From Sporomusaceae bacterium (GTDB taxonomy: Bacteria; Bacillota_C; Negativicutes; Sporomusales_B; UBA7701), in contig JALHDI010000070.1 of assembly GCA_022839045.1 (NCBI GenBank), positions 1 to 16,217 of the forward strand: a DNA stretch of 16,217 bases. The letters are read 5' to 3'. Below are positions 1 through 6,898 of the stretch, one piece after another; the first letter of the stretch is position 1; each line of letters opens with the position of its first letter. The notes below the pieces were generated by a model. The model made no database searches and had not been told where the DNA came from. It saw only the letters and a list, made by a program, of their open reading frames with translations. The translations under genes were made by a program, and so were the position numbers.

Positions 1-456
1 CTCGGCTACCTCGGCTATATCCAGGCCGGCAAACCCTACTTCTACCGCCGCCCGGCCCGCAAACACACCTTCGCCGCCGAATTCGACCTCGCCGGCATCA
101 CCGCCCTGCCCAAAGTCGAAATCATCTACACCTACGTCGACAACGACTGCTGCCTGGCGGACGCGGCGGTGGCCGCCGGCGCCAGAGGCATCGTCGTCGC
201 CGGCGTCGGCAACGGCGGCATGTCCGCCGCCACCCGTCAAAACCTCACCGCCCTCGCCCGCCGCGGCATCGTCGTCGTCCGCAGCACCCGCGTATCCAGC
301 GGCATCGTCACCCGCAACAGCGCCGTCTGCGACGACGACTGCGGCTTCATCGCCGCCGACACCCTGAACCCCCAGAAAGCGCGCGTCCTCCTCATGCTCG
401 CGCTGACGAAGACTACAGACCCTTCCTCAATCCAGCGCATGTTCTTTGAGTATTGA
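1..456 (+). CDS. L-asparaginase, type II, C-terminal part (5' end outside window)
   Basis: The frame is open from base 1 and ends with TGA at 454-456, giving 151 residues. The enzyme hydrolyses L-asparagine to aspartate and ammonia. The visible part is the C-terminal half of the family: GYIQAGKPYFYRR, then LPKVEIIYTYVDND, the very typical GIVVAGVGNGGMS block, VVVRSTRVSSG, and the closing ADTLNPQKARVLLMLALTKT with the IQRMFFEY end. The catalytic N-terminal threonine motifs lie upstream of the window, so completeness cannot be judged. Type II enzymes are often exported, but the signal-peptide region is not visible. A hairpin at 623-660 may end the transcript. The family call is very secure from these conserved blocks. 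Confidence 0.95.
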   Translation, partial: LGYLGYIQAGKPYFYRRPARKHTFAAEFDLAGITALPKVEIIYTYVDNDCCLADAAVAAGARGIVVAGVGNGGMSAATRQNLTALARRGIVVVRSTRVSSGIVTRNSAVCDDDCGFIAADTLNPQKARVLLMLALTKTTDPSSIQRMFFEY

Positions 457-473
457 GAGCCTAAGTACAAGGC

Positions 474-593
474 GGCCGCCCAGAAGCGCCCAGATGCGGC
501 GTTGCTCCTCGGCTGCCATCCTCAGCGTACGTTCGTGTACGCTTCCGGTGTCAGCCTCCGGTGCGCCTTGCATCTGGGCACTTCTGAACGGCC
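474..593. repeat. ~120-bp imperfect long palindrome (REP/MITE-like element)
   Basis: The outer arms pair GGCCG..CAGAAG.GCCCAGATGC (474-497) with its reverse complement at 570-593, with only a few mismatches. A second nested hairpin sits at the centre: AGCGTAC at 524-530 pairs with GTACGCT at 537-543. Between them, GGCTG (511-515) and CAGCC (552-556) can also pair. No protein is plausible here. The shape (long mismatched stem, compact centre, intergenic, just after a stop codon) suits a dispersed non-autonomous repeat or a structured RNA. Copy number in the genome cannot be seen from this window. Confidence 0.7.
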
Positions 594-622
594 ATGAGAA
601 ATACAAGATGACGCAATATCAA

Positions 623-660
623 GGAAGCACAAATGGCCCGTTGGTCATTTCTCTGCTTCC
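623..660 (+). terminator. Hairpin followed by T-rich tract, likely end of asparaginase transcript
   Basis: GGAAGCA (623-629) pairs with TGCTTCC (654-660). Inside it, AAATGGCC (631-638) pairs with GGTCATTT (643-650), including one G-T pair, around a CGTT loop. ATTTTGATTT follows. It lies 166 bases after the asparaginase stop and before the AT-rich gene, so it may equally be a leader structure. Confidence 0.45.
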
Positions 661-749
661 ATTTTGATTTACTAGGCTAAAAAAGGAATATACCAAAATA
701 TGGGTAAGTAATTATATATCATATTTTCAAACAAGAGGGGATTTAACGT

Positions 750-1571
750 ATGCGAAAACTCGCTATAATCCCATCCCTAATAATAATTATCTTGTTGATA
801 GTATCCTTGTGGATACTGGAAATTGGCCTACTAGGTTTTTTTGTCCTGGCTTCGATAATTGATTTTATATGGAGATACAAGATTGCCGGCAATATCACAA
901 TGACAGAATTGCAACAAATTCATGGGCGAGAGAGGGTTGCTCTTACAGATGTCACCGGAATAGCAGGTCGATTCTGGCGAAACGCATTTATCCCCAATGA
1001 CGTTATTTTAGATATCTATACATCAAATCATTGTATATCGATAGCAGTAAATGAGCGAGAAGTTCTCAAATTATTCAGGATGGGTTTTAGTAACTGGATT
1101 ATTGGGACGGCCTTGTTTTTCCGGTCAAATACCAATCTGTTTATCACAAGGCCAAATAGTCCAGATACCCCCAAACGTATTATTTATGAAGAAATAGGTA
1201 AATATGCTATTTCTCCAGATGCAATACTATTCATGATAATATTTATTGTTCTTGGCTCAAGTGTAGTATATTCATTCGGATTAATTAATGTGTGGTTTTT
1301 ATTAGGTCTTCTGTTATCATCCTACTTGTTTTTGGTTCCTTCGTACATTGCCCCAATAGAAGTCACTCTTGACGAAAGAGGAATAACGATAAAGAACGAA
1401 GATGGAACTAAGTTCTTGCCCTTCGATGAAATTACAATAGTAAAAAAAGGATTCTACCGCATTATTGTTACGACAAGGAGCGGTGAACGGTTCTATTTCC
1501 CCAAGGCATGTTATATGCTAGCTGAATTTATTACCGAGTTTCGAAAATCCCCTTCTTTTCGAAACACTTGA
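750..1571 (+). CDS. Membrane protein of unknown function with PH-like C-terminal domain
   Basis: 273 residues. ATG at 750 follows AAGAGGGG (733-740) at good spacing. Two hydrophobic segments at about 5-40 are followed by a soluble stretch (about 45-150), a second hydrophobic pair at about 153-200, and a C-terminal domain of about 70 residues. That last domain starts with VTLDERGITIKNEDGTKFLPF and has the beta-rich look of bacterial PH-like domains (DUF304/YdbT-type). The gene is far more AT-rich than every neighbour, with codons such as ATA, TTA and AGA used freely, which suggests recent transfer. I do not recognise a named family; the PH-like call rests only on the pattern of the last third. 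It stands alone between hairpins. Confidence 0.8.
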   Translation: MRKLAIIPSLIIIILLIVSLWILEIGLLGFFVLASIIDFIWRYKIAGNITMTELQQIHGRERVALTDVTGIAGRFWRNAFIPNDVILDIYTSNHCISIAVNEREVLKLFRMGFSNWIIGTALFFRSNTNLFITRPNSPDTPKRIIYEEIGKYAISPDAILFMIIFIVLGSSVVYSFGLINVWFLLGLLLSSYLFLVPSYIAPIEVTLDERGITIKNEDGTKFLPFDEITIVKKGFYRIIVTTRSGERFYFPKACYMLAEFITEFRKSPSFRNT

Positions 1572-1612
1572 AGTCGTCGTTTTACTCAACCGACTCTCTA
1601 TTACAATACAAC

Positions 1613-1636
1613 AAAGCCGCCCTTGCGGGCGGCTTT
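1613..1636. terminator. Convergent terminator, 10-bp perfect stem
   Basis: AAAGCCGCCC (1613-1622) and GGGCGGCTTT (1627-1636) form a perfect stem with a TTGC loop. It sits between the plus-strand gene ending at 1571 and the minus-strand gene ending at 1647, so it can serve both. T-rich sequence is present on the minus-strand side. Confidence 0.85.
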
Positions 1637-1646
1637 CCTTATAACC

Positions 1647-2216
1647 TTATGCCTTCTTATAATCCTTCCCTACGCTCCAGCCCTTGCCGAGGAACTCGCC
1701 GATGCCCCAGTAGCGGCTGTCGAACATCGAAAACACCACCGGCTTCATCTTCGTCACGTCCGGCATCCCGTCGGTCAGATATTCCTCGCCGGCGTGCGTC
1801 TCGACAATCTCGGCCACCACGATATAATCGTTGCCGCCCAGGTCGAGCACCTCCCTCACCTTGCACTCCATGCTCAGCGGGCACTCCCTGATCATCGGCG
1901 CCCCGGCCACCTCGCCGTAAAACACCTCGAACAGCCCGCTCTTATCCACCTTGCTCCCCGACACCATCCCCGCATAATCCGTAGCCGCCAGCATCGCCGC
2001 GGACGGGATATTAACGCTGAAAGCCTTGTTGGCCAGCAATCCCTTGGTGCTGTGATGGGTCCGGTTGATGCCGATCGCCAGCATGCCCGGGTTCATGTTG
2101 ACGATCCCGCAGAAAGCGATCACCAGAAAATTCGCCTTGCCGTCCACCTCCGTCCCCACCAGCACCACCGGGTAAGGGTACAAAAACGGTCTGTTGCCAA
2201 GCTTCTTCTTCGCCAT
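1647..2216 (-). CDS. Flavin reductase family protein (FMN-binding split barrel)
   Basis: 189 residues. The ATG at 2216 is set by GGAGGT about 9 bases upstream. The sequence matches the flavin reductase-like family (DIM6/NTAB, COG1853): the N-terminal PFLYPYPVVLVGTEVDGKANF opening strand, the middle block GINRTHHSTKGLLANKAFSV, then IPSAAMLAATDYAGMVSGSK, which in the family lines the FMN phosphate site, and PLSMECKVREVLDLGGNDYI toward the C-terminus. Length is normal. Members bind FMN and either reduce free flavin or act as flavoprotein electron carriers; the partner here is unknown. The upstream gap carries two copies of a TetR-like palindrome, so repression by a TetR protein encoded elsewhere is likely. 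Confidence 0.92.
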   Translation of the reverse strand: MAKKKLGNRPFLYPYPVVLVGTEVDGKANFLVIAFCGIVNMNPGMLAIGINRTHHSTKGLLANKAFSVNIPSAAMLAATDYAGMVSGSKVDKSGLFEVFYGEVAGAPMIRECPLSMECKVREVLDLGGNDYIVVAEIVETHAGEEYLTDGMPDVTKMKPVVFSMFDSRYWGIGEFLGKGWSVGKDYKKA

Positions 2217-2302
2217 TTTCCTTTACCTCCCCGTTTTTTTATGCTCTTCGCTCATTACACACCGTCCCGCGCCTCCGCATCCCTCCCGCTCTCCGTCAGC
2301 GG

Positions 2303-2318
2303 ATGACTAACCAGTCAT
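2303..2318. promoter_or_regulatory. TetR-type operator candidate, copy 1
   Basis: ATGACTAACCAGTCAT is a perfect inverted repeat with 6-base arms and an AACC centre. It lies 87 bases upstream of the flavin reductase start. On the minus strand a TAAATAT sequence directly precedes it, so a bound repressor would cover the transcription start region. The core matches the second copy at 2399-2414 in 12 of 14 positions. Confidence 0.65.
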
Positions 2319-2398
2319 ATTTATCCTTTTTACCTGCCTCAGTCGCGCCGGTCGCCCGTTTTCATGTCTTCTCCCCGCTTTTCTCTCCCAGCCAAAAT

Positions 2399-2414
2399 TT
2401 GATTAGCCAGTCAA
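2399..2414. promoter_or_regulatory. TetR-type operator candidate, copy 2
   Basis: TTGATTAGCCAGTCAA is an imperfect inverted repeat with the same core as copy 1 (TGAYTARCCAGTCA). It overlaps a possible plus-strand -35 (TTGATT, 2399-2404) that would pair with TACGCT at 2422-2427 after 17 bases. That would place the secreted-protein gene at 2478 under the same repressor as the flavin reductase. The -10 is poor, so the promoter itself is uncertain. Confidence 0.55.
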
Positions 2415-2477
2415 GGAATGGTACGCTAGTGCCGAGACAGGCACGGCTTATGCCGGCCGCCATACTTTGGAAGAGAG

Positions 2478-3008
2478 GTGTTTCCCCTGCTGCGCCACAC
2501 AAAAATCCTCACCCTGTTCATCCTCTTCGCCTTCCTCGCCCTTGTCGCTGGCGTCCCCGGCACCACCACCGTTGCTCATGCCGCGGGCCTCGTCGTCGTC
2601 GAGAACTCGCCCGAAGCCTCCTTGGCCAACCTCATCTTCCGTATCCTCGACATCCCGGTTACGGTATACGAAATCAGCGACCTCAAGACAGCCCACAACA
2701 TGGGCCACGGCGAAATCGCCCTCGCCTACAGCCTCGCTCACGCTTCCGGCTATCCGGTCAGCCACATCCTCCACCTTCGTTTCGACGAAAAGATGGGCTG
2801 GGGAAAAATCGCCAAAACCCTCGGCGTCAAACTCCGCGGCGCCGCCGACAAATCGGTAAGCATCCTGCGTGAAGGCCAGCTTCATAAAGACGCCGACGAC
2901 CTCCAGGTTCTCATCCGCGTCGATCTCGACGTCGACGATGACACCCCTCCCAATAAGGCGACCCACGACAACGGCAAACCCGGCAAAGGTCACGGCAAAA
3001 ACAAATAA
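2478..3008 (+). CDS. Secreted protein of unknown function with GHGEIA..MGWGKIAK helical repeat
   Basis: About 173-176 residues. A basic N-terminus and a hydrophobic run (LTLFILFAFLALVAGV) end at AHA-A, a good signal peptidase site near residue 35. The mature part has the motif MGHGEIALAYSLAHASGYPV.. and, further on, MGWGKIAKTLGVKL, a helix pattern seen in small secreted proteins of Firmicutes with no assigned function. The C-terminus is Asp-rich, then Gly/Lys/His-rich (GKPGKGHGKNK). The start is unusual: the only in-frame GTG (2478) lies inside GAGAGGTG, which looks like the ribosome binding site itself, so initiation may be at CTG 2487 or 2490. A strong terminator follows. It probably shares regulation with the divergent flavin reductase. 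Confidence 0.8.
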   Translation: MFPLLRHTKILTLFILFAFLALVAGVPGTTTVAHAAGLVVVENSPEASLANLIFRILDIPVTVYEISDLKTAHNMGHGEIALAYSLAHASGYPVSHILHLRFDEKMGWGKIAKTLGVKLRGAADKSVSILREGQLHKDADDLQVLIRVDLDVDDDTPPNKATHDNGKPGKGHGKNK

Positions 3009-3021
3009 CCCGACCGCACGG

Positions 3022-3053
3022 AAGGAACAACGGCTGCACGGCCGTTGTTCCTT
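3022..3053. terminator. 13-bp perfect hairpin terminator
   Basis: AAGGAACAACGGC (3022-3034) and GCCGTTGTTCCTT (3041-3053) pair perfectly around TGCACG, followed by TTC. It lies between convergent genes ending at 3008 and 3063 and can act for both. Confidence 0.9.
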
Positions 3054-3062
3054 TTCATATCC

Positions 3063-3971
3063 TCAGGCGAAATCCACATTCGCGAACGTCCGCCGCACCG
3101 CCCGCCGGTACTCCACCGCCGGATAGCCGAACACCACCGCCAAGCCGTCCCGCCCGTTCGGTCTCACCCCGTATTTCTCCGCCAGTCGCCTGTTCTGCCT
3201 CATAAAAGGCACCACCGTGCCGATCATGCACGACCCCAGCCCGAGCGACTCGGCCGCCAGCGTAGCGTACGTCGCCGCGATCATCGGGTCGGCGGGGCTG
3301 GCGTACGGCGAACCCTGGAATATCATCACCAGCGGCGCGCCGTAAAGCAGCGCGTCCTCGCCCCGCCTCCTCGCCGCCACGATATTATCGAGCAGCGGGC
3401 TGACGAAATCGCGCATCGACTCCACCGCTTCCCGGCCGGCGAACGGCCGCATCAGCGCCAGCGCCAGCGGCGAAAATATCCACTTCTTTTTCGCCGCCAA
3501 CTGGTCGATGAACTCGAACGCAAACTCCCTCACCCTATCCCGCCCCGCCAGCACCCATACACTGACATCGGACGGCGGAATACTCACCGGCGCCGTCGAA
3601 GCCGCCGCCACGATCCTGTCGATCGTTTCCCGGTCCACCTCCCGGTCATCGAACAACCGCACGCTGCGCCGCGCCAGCATCAAAGCGTATAACTCATCGT
3701 AGCGCGCCCGCCCATCCGGCGGCGGCAGCGGCACGACATCGGCCGGCGTCAGCGTCCGCCCCCTAACCGCGATGCACCCCTGGGGACACACCGCCGCGCA
3801 CTGGCCGCAGGCAATGCAACCGAAAAGCCTATCCCGGTCCGCCTTGGGCTTCCCCCCATCCATCGTCAGGGTCACCCCGCATACCCGCACGCACTGCCCG
3901 CATCCCAGGCACCGCTCGTAATCGACCTGAACCTCGGCAGCCTCCCGGGTCCGCGAATTCACTACCGCCAT
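3063..3971 (-). CDS. Nitroreductase with N-terminal 2x[4Fe-4S] ferredoxin domain
   Basis: 302 residues. The N-terminus is a bacterial ferredoxin module with CLGCGQCVRVC (Cys 21, 24, 27, 31) and CIACGQCAAVCP (Cys 52, 55, 58, 62), enough for two [4Fe-4S] clusters. From about residue 90 an FMN nitroreductase domain begins with ARRSVRLFDDREVD, the usual FMN-phosphate-binding Arg-rich start, and ends with LAVVFGYPAVEYRR. Such fusions in anaerobes pass electrons from the clusters to FMN to reduce nitro or other small aromatic substrates; the substrate here is unknown. Domain order and length fit the family. It is transcribed divergently from the XRE-cupin gene, from a promoter (TTGACA-17-TAAAGT, 4011-4039) whose -35 overlaps that gene's promoter, so control by that regulator is plausible. 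Confidence 0.93.
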   Translation of the reverse strand: MAVVNSRTREAAEVQVDYERCLGCGQCVRVCGVTLTMDGGKPKADRDRLFGCIACGQCAAVCPQGCIAVRGRTLTPADVVPLPPPDGRARYDELYALMLARRSVRLFDDREVDRETIDRIVAAASTAPVSIPPSDVSVWVLAGRDRVREFAFEFIDQLAAKKKWIFSPLALALMRPFAGREAVESMRDFVSPLLDNIVAARRRGEDALLYGAPLVMIFQGSPYASPADPMIAATYATLAAESLGLGSCMIGTVVPFMRQNRRLAEKYGVRPNGRDGLAVVFGYPAVEYRRAVRRTFANVDFA

Positions 3972-4010
3972 CAGCCACGCCCCCCTGTCTTTGCAAACTC
4001 TACGTATTCC

Positions 4011-4039
4011 ACTTTACTCACCCATCCAAATTTTGTCAA
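4011..4039 (-). promoter_or_regulatory. Promoter of the nitroreductase gene
   Basis: On the minus strand, TTGACA (4034-4039) is 17 bases from TAAAGT (4011-4016), 40 bases upstream of the start codon. The perfect -35 box overlaps the -35 of the divergent promoter. Confidence 0.6.
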
Positions 4040-4061
4040 CCATACGTGCCCCGCTTGTAAA
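4033..4061 (+). promoter_or_regulatory. Promoter of the XRE-cupin gene with CATACG repeats
   Basis: TTGTCA (4033-4038) and TGTAAA (4056-4061) are 17 bases apart. The hexamer CATACG occurs three times in the gap: at 4041 (inside this promoter), 4087 and 4103. The copies are spaced like binding sites for the regulator encoded just downstream. Promoter strength is moderate and the repeat is short. Confidence 0.45.
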
Positions 4062-4127
4062 TACTTCCCAGATATGTTATCGTAAACATACGTACAATAT
4101 AACATACGCTATCCGGAGGAAATACCA

Positions 4128-4721
4128 ATGGAAAACCTGTCCGCAGTCATCGGCGCCAACCTGGCGGAAATCCGCAAACAGCGCGGTCTCAGCCTCGATA
4201 AGGTCGCCGAGCTTTCCGGGGTCAGCAAGGCCATGGTCAGCCAGATCGAACGCGGCGAATCCAACCCCACCGTCGCCACCCTGTGGAAAGTCGCCCTCGG
4301 CCTGCGCATCCCCTTCAGCGAACTGATCACCGAAAAGCGCACGCACGTGGAAATCGTCCGGTCCGCCAATATTCCGCCGGTCGTCGACGACGCAGCCGGC
4401 GTCAAGATCTTCCCCCTCTTCCCCTTCGAGCAGGACCGCCACTTCGAGATATTCCTCGTCACCCTCGACCCCAGCGCCTCCCACGCCTCCGACCCCCACG
4501 CCACCCACTCCGAAGAATATATCCTCATCATCGAAGGCGTGATCGAAATCATCATCGGCGGCGATGCCTACCGGCTCGAAGCAGGCGACGCCATCCGCTG
4601 CCACGCCGACAAACCCCATTTCTACCGCAATCTCGCCGACAGGCCGGTGCGCTTCCTCGACATCATCTACTACGGCCAAAGCGGCGACACCCCGCCCGCC
4701 AAACTGATCCGCGCCCTCTGA
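4128..4721 (+). CDS. XRE-family regulator with C-terminal cupin sensor domain
   Basis: 197 residues. ATG follows CCGGAGGAAATACCA. Residues about 9-63 are an XRE helix-turn-helix (LAEIRKQRGLSLDKVAELSG, then KAMVSQIERGESNPTVATLW). Residues about 108-185 are a cupin_2 barrel with HATHSEEYILIIEG and GDAIRCHADKPHFYRN, both carrying the metal-site type His/Glu residues. HTH-cupin proteins (PuuR/SutR-like architecture) bind DNA and sense a small ligand through the barrel. It is divergent from the ferredoxin-nitroreductase, its most likely target. CATACG repeats in the shared gap also suggest autoregulation. A terminator follows at once, so it is a single-gene unit. Confidence 0.93.
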   Translation: MENLSAVIGANLAEIRKQRGLSLDKVAELSGVSKAMVSQIERGESNPTVATLWKVALGLRIPFSELITEKRTHVEIVRSANIPPVVDDAAGVKIFPLFPFEQDRHFEIFLVTLDPSASHASDPHATHSEEYILIIEGVIEIIIGGDAYRLEAGDAIRCHADKPHFYRNLADRPVRFLDIIYYGQSGDTPPAKLIRAL

Positions 4722-4736
4722 GCGCCAACCGAAAAC

Positions 4737-4766
4737 AGGGACTGCAGCCCGCCGGCCGCAGTCCCT
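4737..4766. terminator. Hairpin terminator after the XRE-cupin gene
   Basis: AGGGACTGC (4737-4745) pairs with GCAGTCCCT (4758-4766) around a 12-base GC-rich loop, followed by TTCC. It lies between genes ending at 4721 and 4793 on opposite strands. Confidence 0.75.
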
Positions 4767-4792
4767 TTCCCATGCCCCGTCAACCCCGACGG

Positions 4793-5446
4793 CTATTTCG
4801 GCAGCGCCCCGGCGGCGCCCGGCAGCAGCAGGGCAACGATCCAAAAGCCCGCCAGCCACAACCCCGCCGACGCCAGGTACGCCACCAGCGCCCGCCAGGC
4901 GGGAATGCCCGCCGCCGCAGCGACGCCGCCCAGCGTGATATATGCCGACCACACCAGAATCACATTATCCACCAGCATGCTCACCGCCCCCTTGCGGTCG
5001 AAAAGGAGGAACGCCCCCAACTGCACGAAGCCCAGAAACGCGCCGGGAATCGCCGTCGTAAAAGCATTCACCACCCGCATCTCCCACACCTCGCACCGGC
5101 CGCCCAGCAGCCTGCCCAGCGCGCACAGCAGATAACTCTGCACGACGAAATATACCCACGACAGCAGAAAAATCACCGGCGTGAAAATCACCAGCTGCAT
5201 CTTCGTCACCGCGCCGCCAGAACCGCCGGGCTTGAACATCACCGCCAGAAACAATATTACGATAAACAGGGCCGTGAACGACAGCCACATCATCTGCGCC
5301 GACTCGGCCGTCTCGTTGGCCAGCAGCCAGCGGGTCGTCGCCCTGGGCCGGAAAAAAATGTCCCGCCAGGGATTGATATTCGGCAGCTTTTCCGGCTGCC
5401 CGTCCGTCTCAGGTCCTTCCCCGGCGCGGCGATCCTCCTCGTCCAT
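4793..5446 (-). CDS. Yip1-like multi-pass membrane protein
   Basis: 217 residues. A charged cytosolic N-terminus (about 25 residues) precedes NPWRDIFFRPRATTRWLL, the typical entry of bacterial Yip1-domain proteins, where a W-x-x-P-R-x-T element comes before the membrane helices. About five hydrophobic segments follow, near residues 53-70, 85-110, 128-150, 158-180 and 190-212. Function in bacteria is not established. The start codon is the first ATG; purine-rich GGGAAGGGGAAGG lies close upstream but is not a textbook ribosome binding site. It is 53 bases downstream of the EamA transporter gene on the same strand, so the two may be cotranscribed. Confidence 0.8.
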   Translation of the reverse strand: MDEEDRRAGEGPETDGQPEKLPNINPWRDIFFRPRATTRWLLANETAESAQMMWLSFTALFIVILFLAVMFKPGGSGGAVTKMQLVIFTPVIFLLSWVYFVVQSYLLCALGRLLGGRCEVWEMRVVNAFTTAIPGAFLGFVQLGAFLLFDRKGAVSMLVDNVILVWSAYITLGGVAAAAGIPAWRALVAYLASAGLWLAGFWIVALLLPGAAGALPK

Positions 5447-5499
5447 GTCCTTCCCCTTCCCGTTCGCATTCCGTCATATCATATCATCGGCGGCGAAGT

Positions 5500-6372
5500 T
5501 CATCCCGTCCGCTCCTGCACGCCCGCCACCGCCGCGATCACCAGCGCCATACCCGCCAGCTGCCAGCCTGTCAGCGCCTCGCCGAACACCGCCGCCCCCA
5601 GCGCCGCCGCGACCAGCGGCTCAAGCGTAGCCGTCACCGCCGCCCGCCCCGGCTCGACATACTTCAAGCCGACGGTATACAACAGATAAGCCAGCACCGT
5701 CGAAAACAACCCCAGCCCTACGCCGTACCCCCAAACCTGCCAGGCGGCGAACAGCGCCCGCTGCTCCCACAGCCCGCTGAACGGCAGGATAGCGGCCGCC
5801 GCGAAAACGAAAGTATAGGTAGTAACCGTCAACGCTCCGTACCTGCGTAGCGCCAGCTTGCCGAAAATACTGTACAAAGCGTAGCCCACCCCGGCCCCCA
5901 GGCCGGCGAACAGACCCAGCGGCCTCATCGCGCCCGAAAAGCCCGGCAACAGCCCCACCACCAGCGCGCAGCCCACGAAAGTGACCGCCACCGCCGCCGC
6001 CTTCCGTCCCGTTATCTTCTCCGCGAACACCGCCCGCGACAAAACGGTCACGAACGCCGGCGCGGTATAAAGCAGCACGGCCGCCACCCCGACCGAAGTC
6101 GTCTCGATGGCCGTAAAATAACACCAGTTAAAAAAAATAATACTAACAATACCCGTCCCGACGAAATAACCCCCGTCCGCGGGCCTGATGACAAGCGCCT
6201 TCCTATCCGCCACAGCCGCGTACGCGACAAGGCCGGCGGCGCTTACCGCCACCCGCACGGCCACCACCTGCAGGGGCGAAAAACCGTAAGCGGCCAAACC
6301 CTTGACGAATACCGCGATAATACCCCACAGCACCGCCGCCGCGGCGATCAGCCAATAAGCCCATCGACCCAT
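5500..6372 (-). CDS. EamA/DMT-superfamily transporter
   Basis: 290 residues and about ten membrane helices in two EamA repeats. Repeat 1 begins LIAAAAVLWGIIAVFVKGL and contains the hydrophobic SVGVAAVLLYTAPAFVTVLS block. Repeat 2 begins GLFAGLGAGVGYALYSIFGK and ends PLVAAALGAAVFGEALTGWQ, the family's signature end with the Glu-Pro..Gly-Glu pattern. Length is standard. Members export small metabolites or amino acids; the substrate is not predictable here. GGAGGAG precedes the ATG. The promoter at 6453-6480 is strong, and a 7-bp hairpin (6414-6437) sits in the untranslated leader. Confidence 0.93.
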   Translation of the reverse strand: MGRWAYWLIAAAAVLWGIIAVFVKGLAAYGFSPLQVVAVRVAVSAAGLVAYAAVADRKALVIRPADGGYFVGTGIVSIIFFNWCYFTAIETTSVGVAAVLLYTAPAFVTVLSRAVFAEKITGRKAAAVAVTFVGCALVVGLLPGFSGAMRPLGLFAGLGAGVGYALYSIFGKLALRRYGALTVTTYTFVFAAAAILPFSGLWEQRALFAAWQVWGYGVGLGLFSTVLAYLLYTVGLKYVEPGRAAVTATLEPLVAAALGAAVFGEALTGWQLAGMALVIAAVAGVQERTG

Positions 6373-6413
6373 GCCGTACTCCTCCGTCCGACCTGCCGGC
6401 CATCAAGCGAACA

Positions 6414-6480
6414 GCCCCTCACCGCCAGGCGAGGGGCACGGTTCGAAACCAGTCTATAACCCGCCGGCGGTTTTTGTCAA
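6414..6480 (-). promoter_or_regulatory. Promoter and leader hairpin of the EamA gene
   Basis: On the minus strand, TTGACA (6475-6480) and TATAGA (6453-6458) are separated by 16 bases. Downstream, GCCCCTC (minus strand 6437-6431) pairs with GAGGGGC (6420-6414) across a 10-base loop. The hairpin has no T-run after it, so it is more likely a leader structure than a terminator. Confidence 0.65.
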
Positions 6481-6505
6481 GAGGTCTGCAGGCCCGGCTC
6501 CCCCC

Positions 6506-6898
6506 CTACAAGAGAATCTCCGCCAGCTTATCGAACGCGCTGCGGCGGATACGAAACATGCGCGACCGCCGTACCCCCATATGCAGCCTGACGTGATGCC
6601 TGCCCCACCGCTCGAAATACATCAGCCGCACAAGCTCCCGTTCCTGGAGCGACAGCGCCTCACAGGCGATTTCCACCGCCTTCGCCCGCCGGATACTCTG
6701 TGACCGCTCCTCCCTCCTCGCCGCGTACGCCCCCGTGCCGTCCGGCAGCTCCCCGCCCCGGGGCTGCCCATCGCAGCCGGCCGTGCAACTCGGGAAGAGA
6801 TGTTTCAGCTCCTCGGCCTCAATCGCCGCCTGCGCCTTTATCACCGGATAACTCTCCAGCAATTCCTCCAGCGCGGCGTCGCTGTACCAACCGCCCAT
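6506..6898 (-). CDS. Sigma-region-4-like / ArpU-like small regulator
   Basis: 130 residues, last gene of the small-gene operon. ATG at 6898 has GGGGAGGGGCGAGG just upstream. The N-terminal half is acidic and helical (ALEELLESYPVIKAQAAIEAEELKHL in outline). After a Gly-rich linker with CTAGC, the C-terminal 65 residues read AVEIACEALSLQERELVRLM, then YFERWGRHHVRLHMGVRRSRMFR and FDKLAEILL. That is the layout of sigma-70 region 4 and of phage ArpU/RinA-type late-gene activators: a helix with 'L..ERELV.L.Y', a turn, and a basic recognition helix. I infer a DNA-binding transcription factor of phage origin; the exact family is unsure. Its start lies inside the preceding frame, with an 80-base overlap. 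Confidence 0.7.
   Translation of the reverse strand: MGGWYSDAALEELLESYPVIKAQAAIEAEELKHLFPSCTAGCDGQPRGGELPDGTGAYAARREERSQSIRRAKAVEIACEALSLQERELVRLMYFERWGRHHVRLHMGVRRSRMFRIRRSAFDKLAEILL

Noticed and set aside
1623..2306. Plus-strand 227-codon open frame
   Set aside because: It is antisense to the flavin reductase gene, which has clear family motifs and a ribosome binding site. The frame is a by-product of high GC content.
4283..5689. Plus-strand 468-codon open frame
   Set aside because: Pro/Arg-rich low-complexity translation running through the XRE-cupin gene, the Yip1 gene and part of the transporter gene; no motif and no ribosome binding site.
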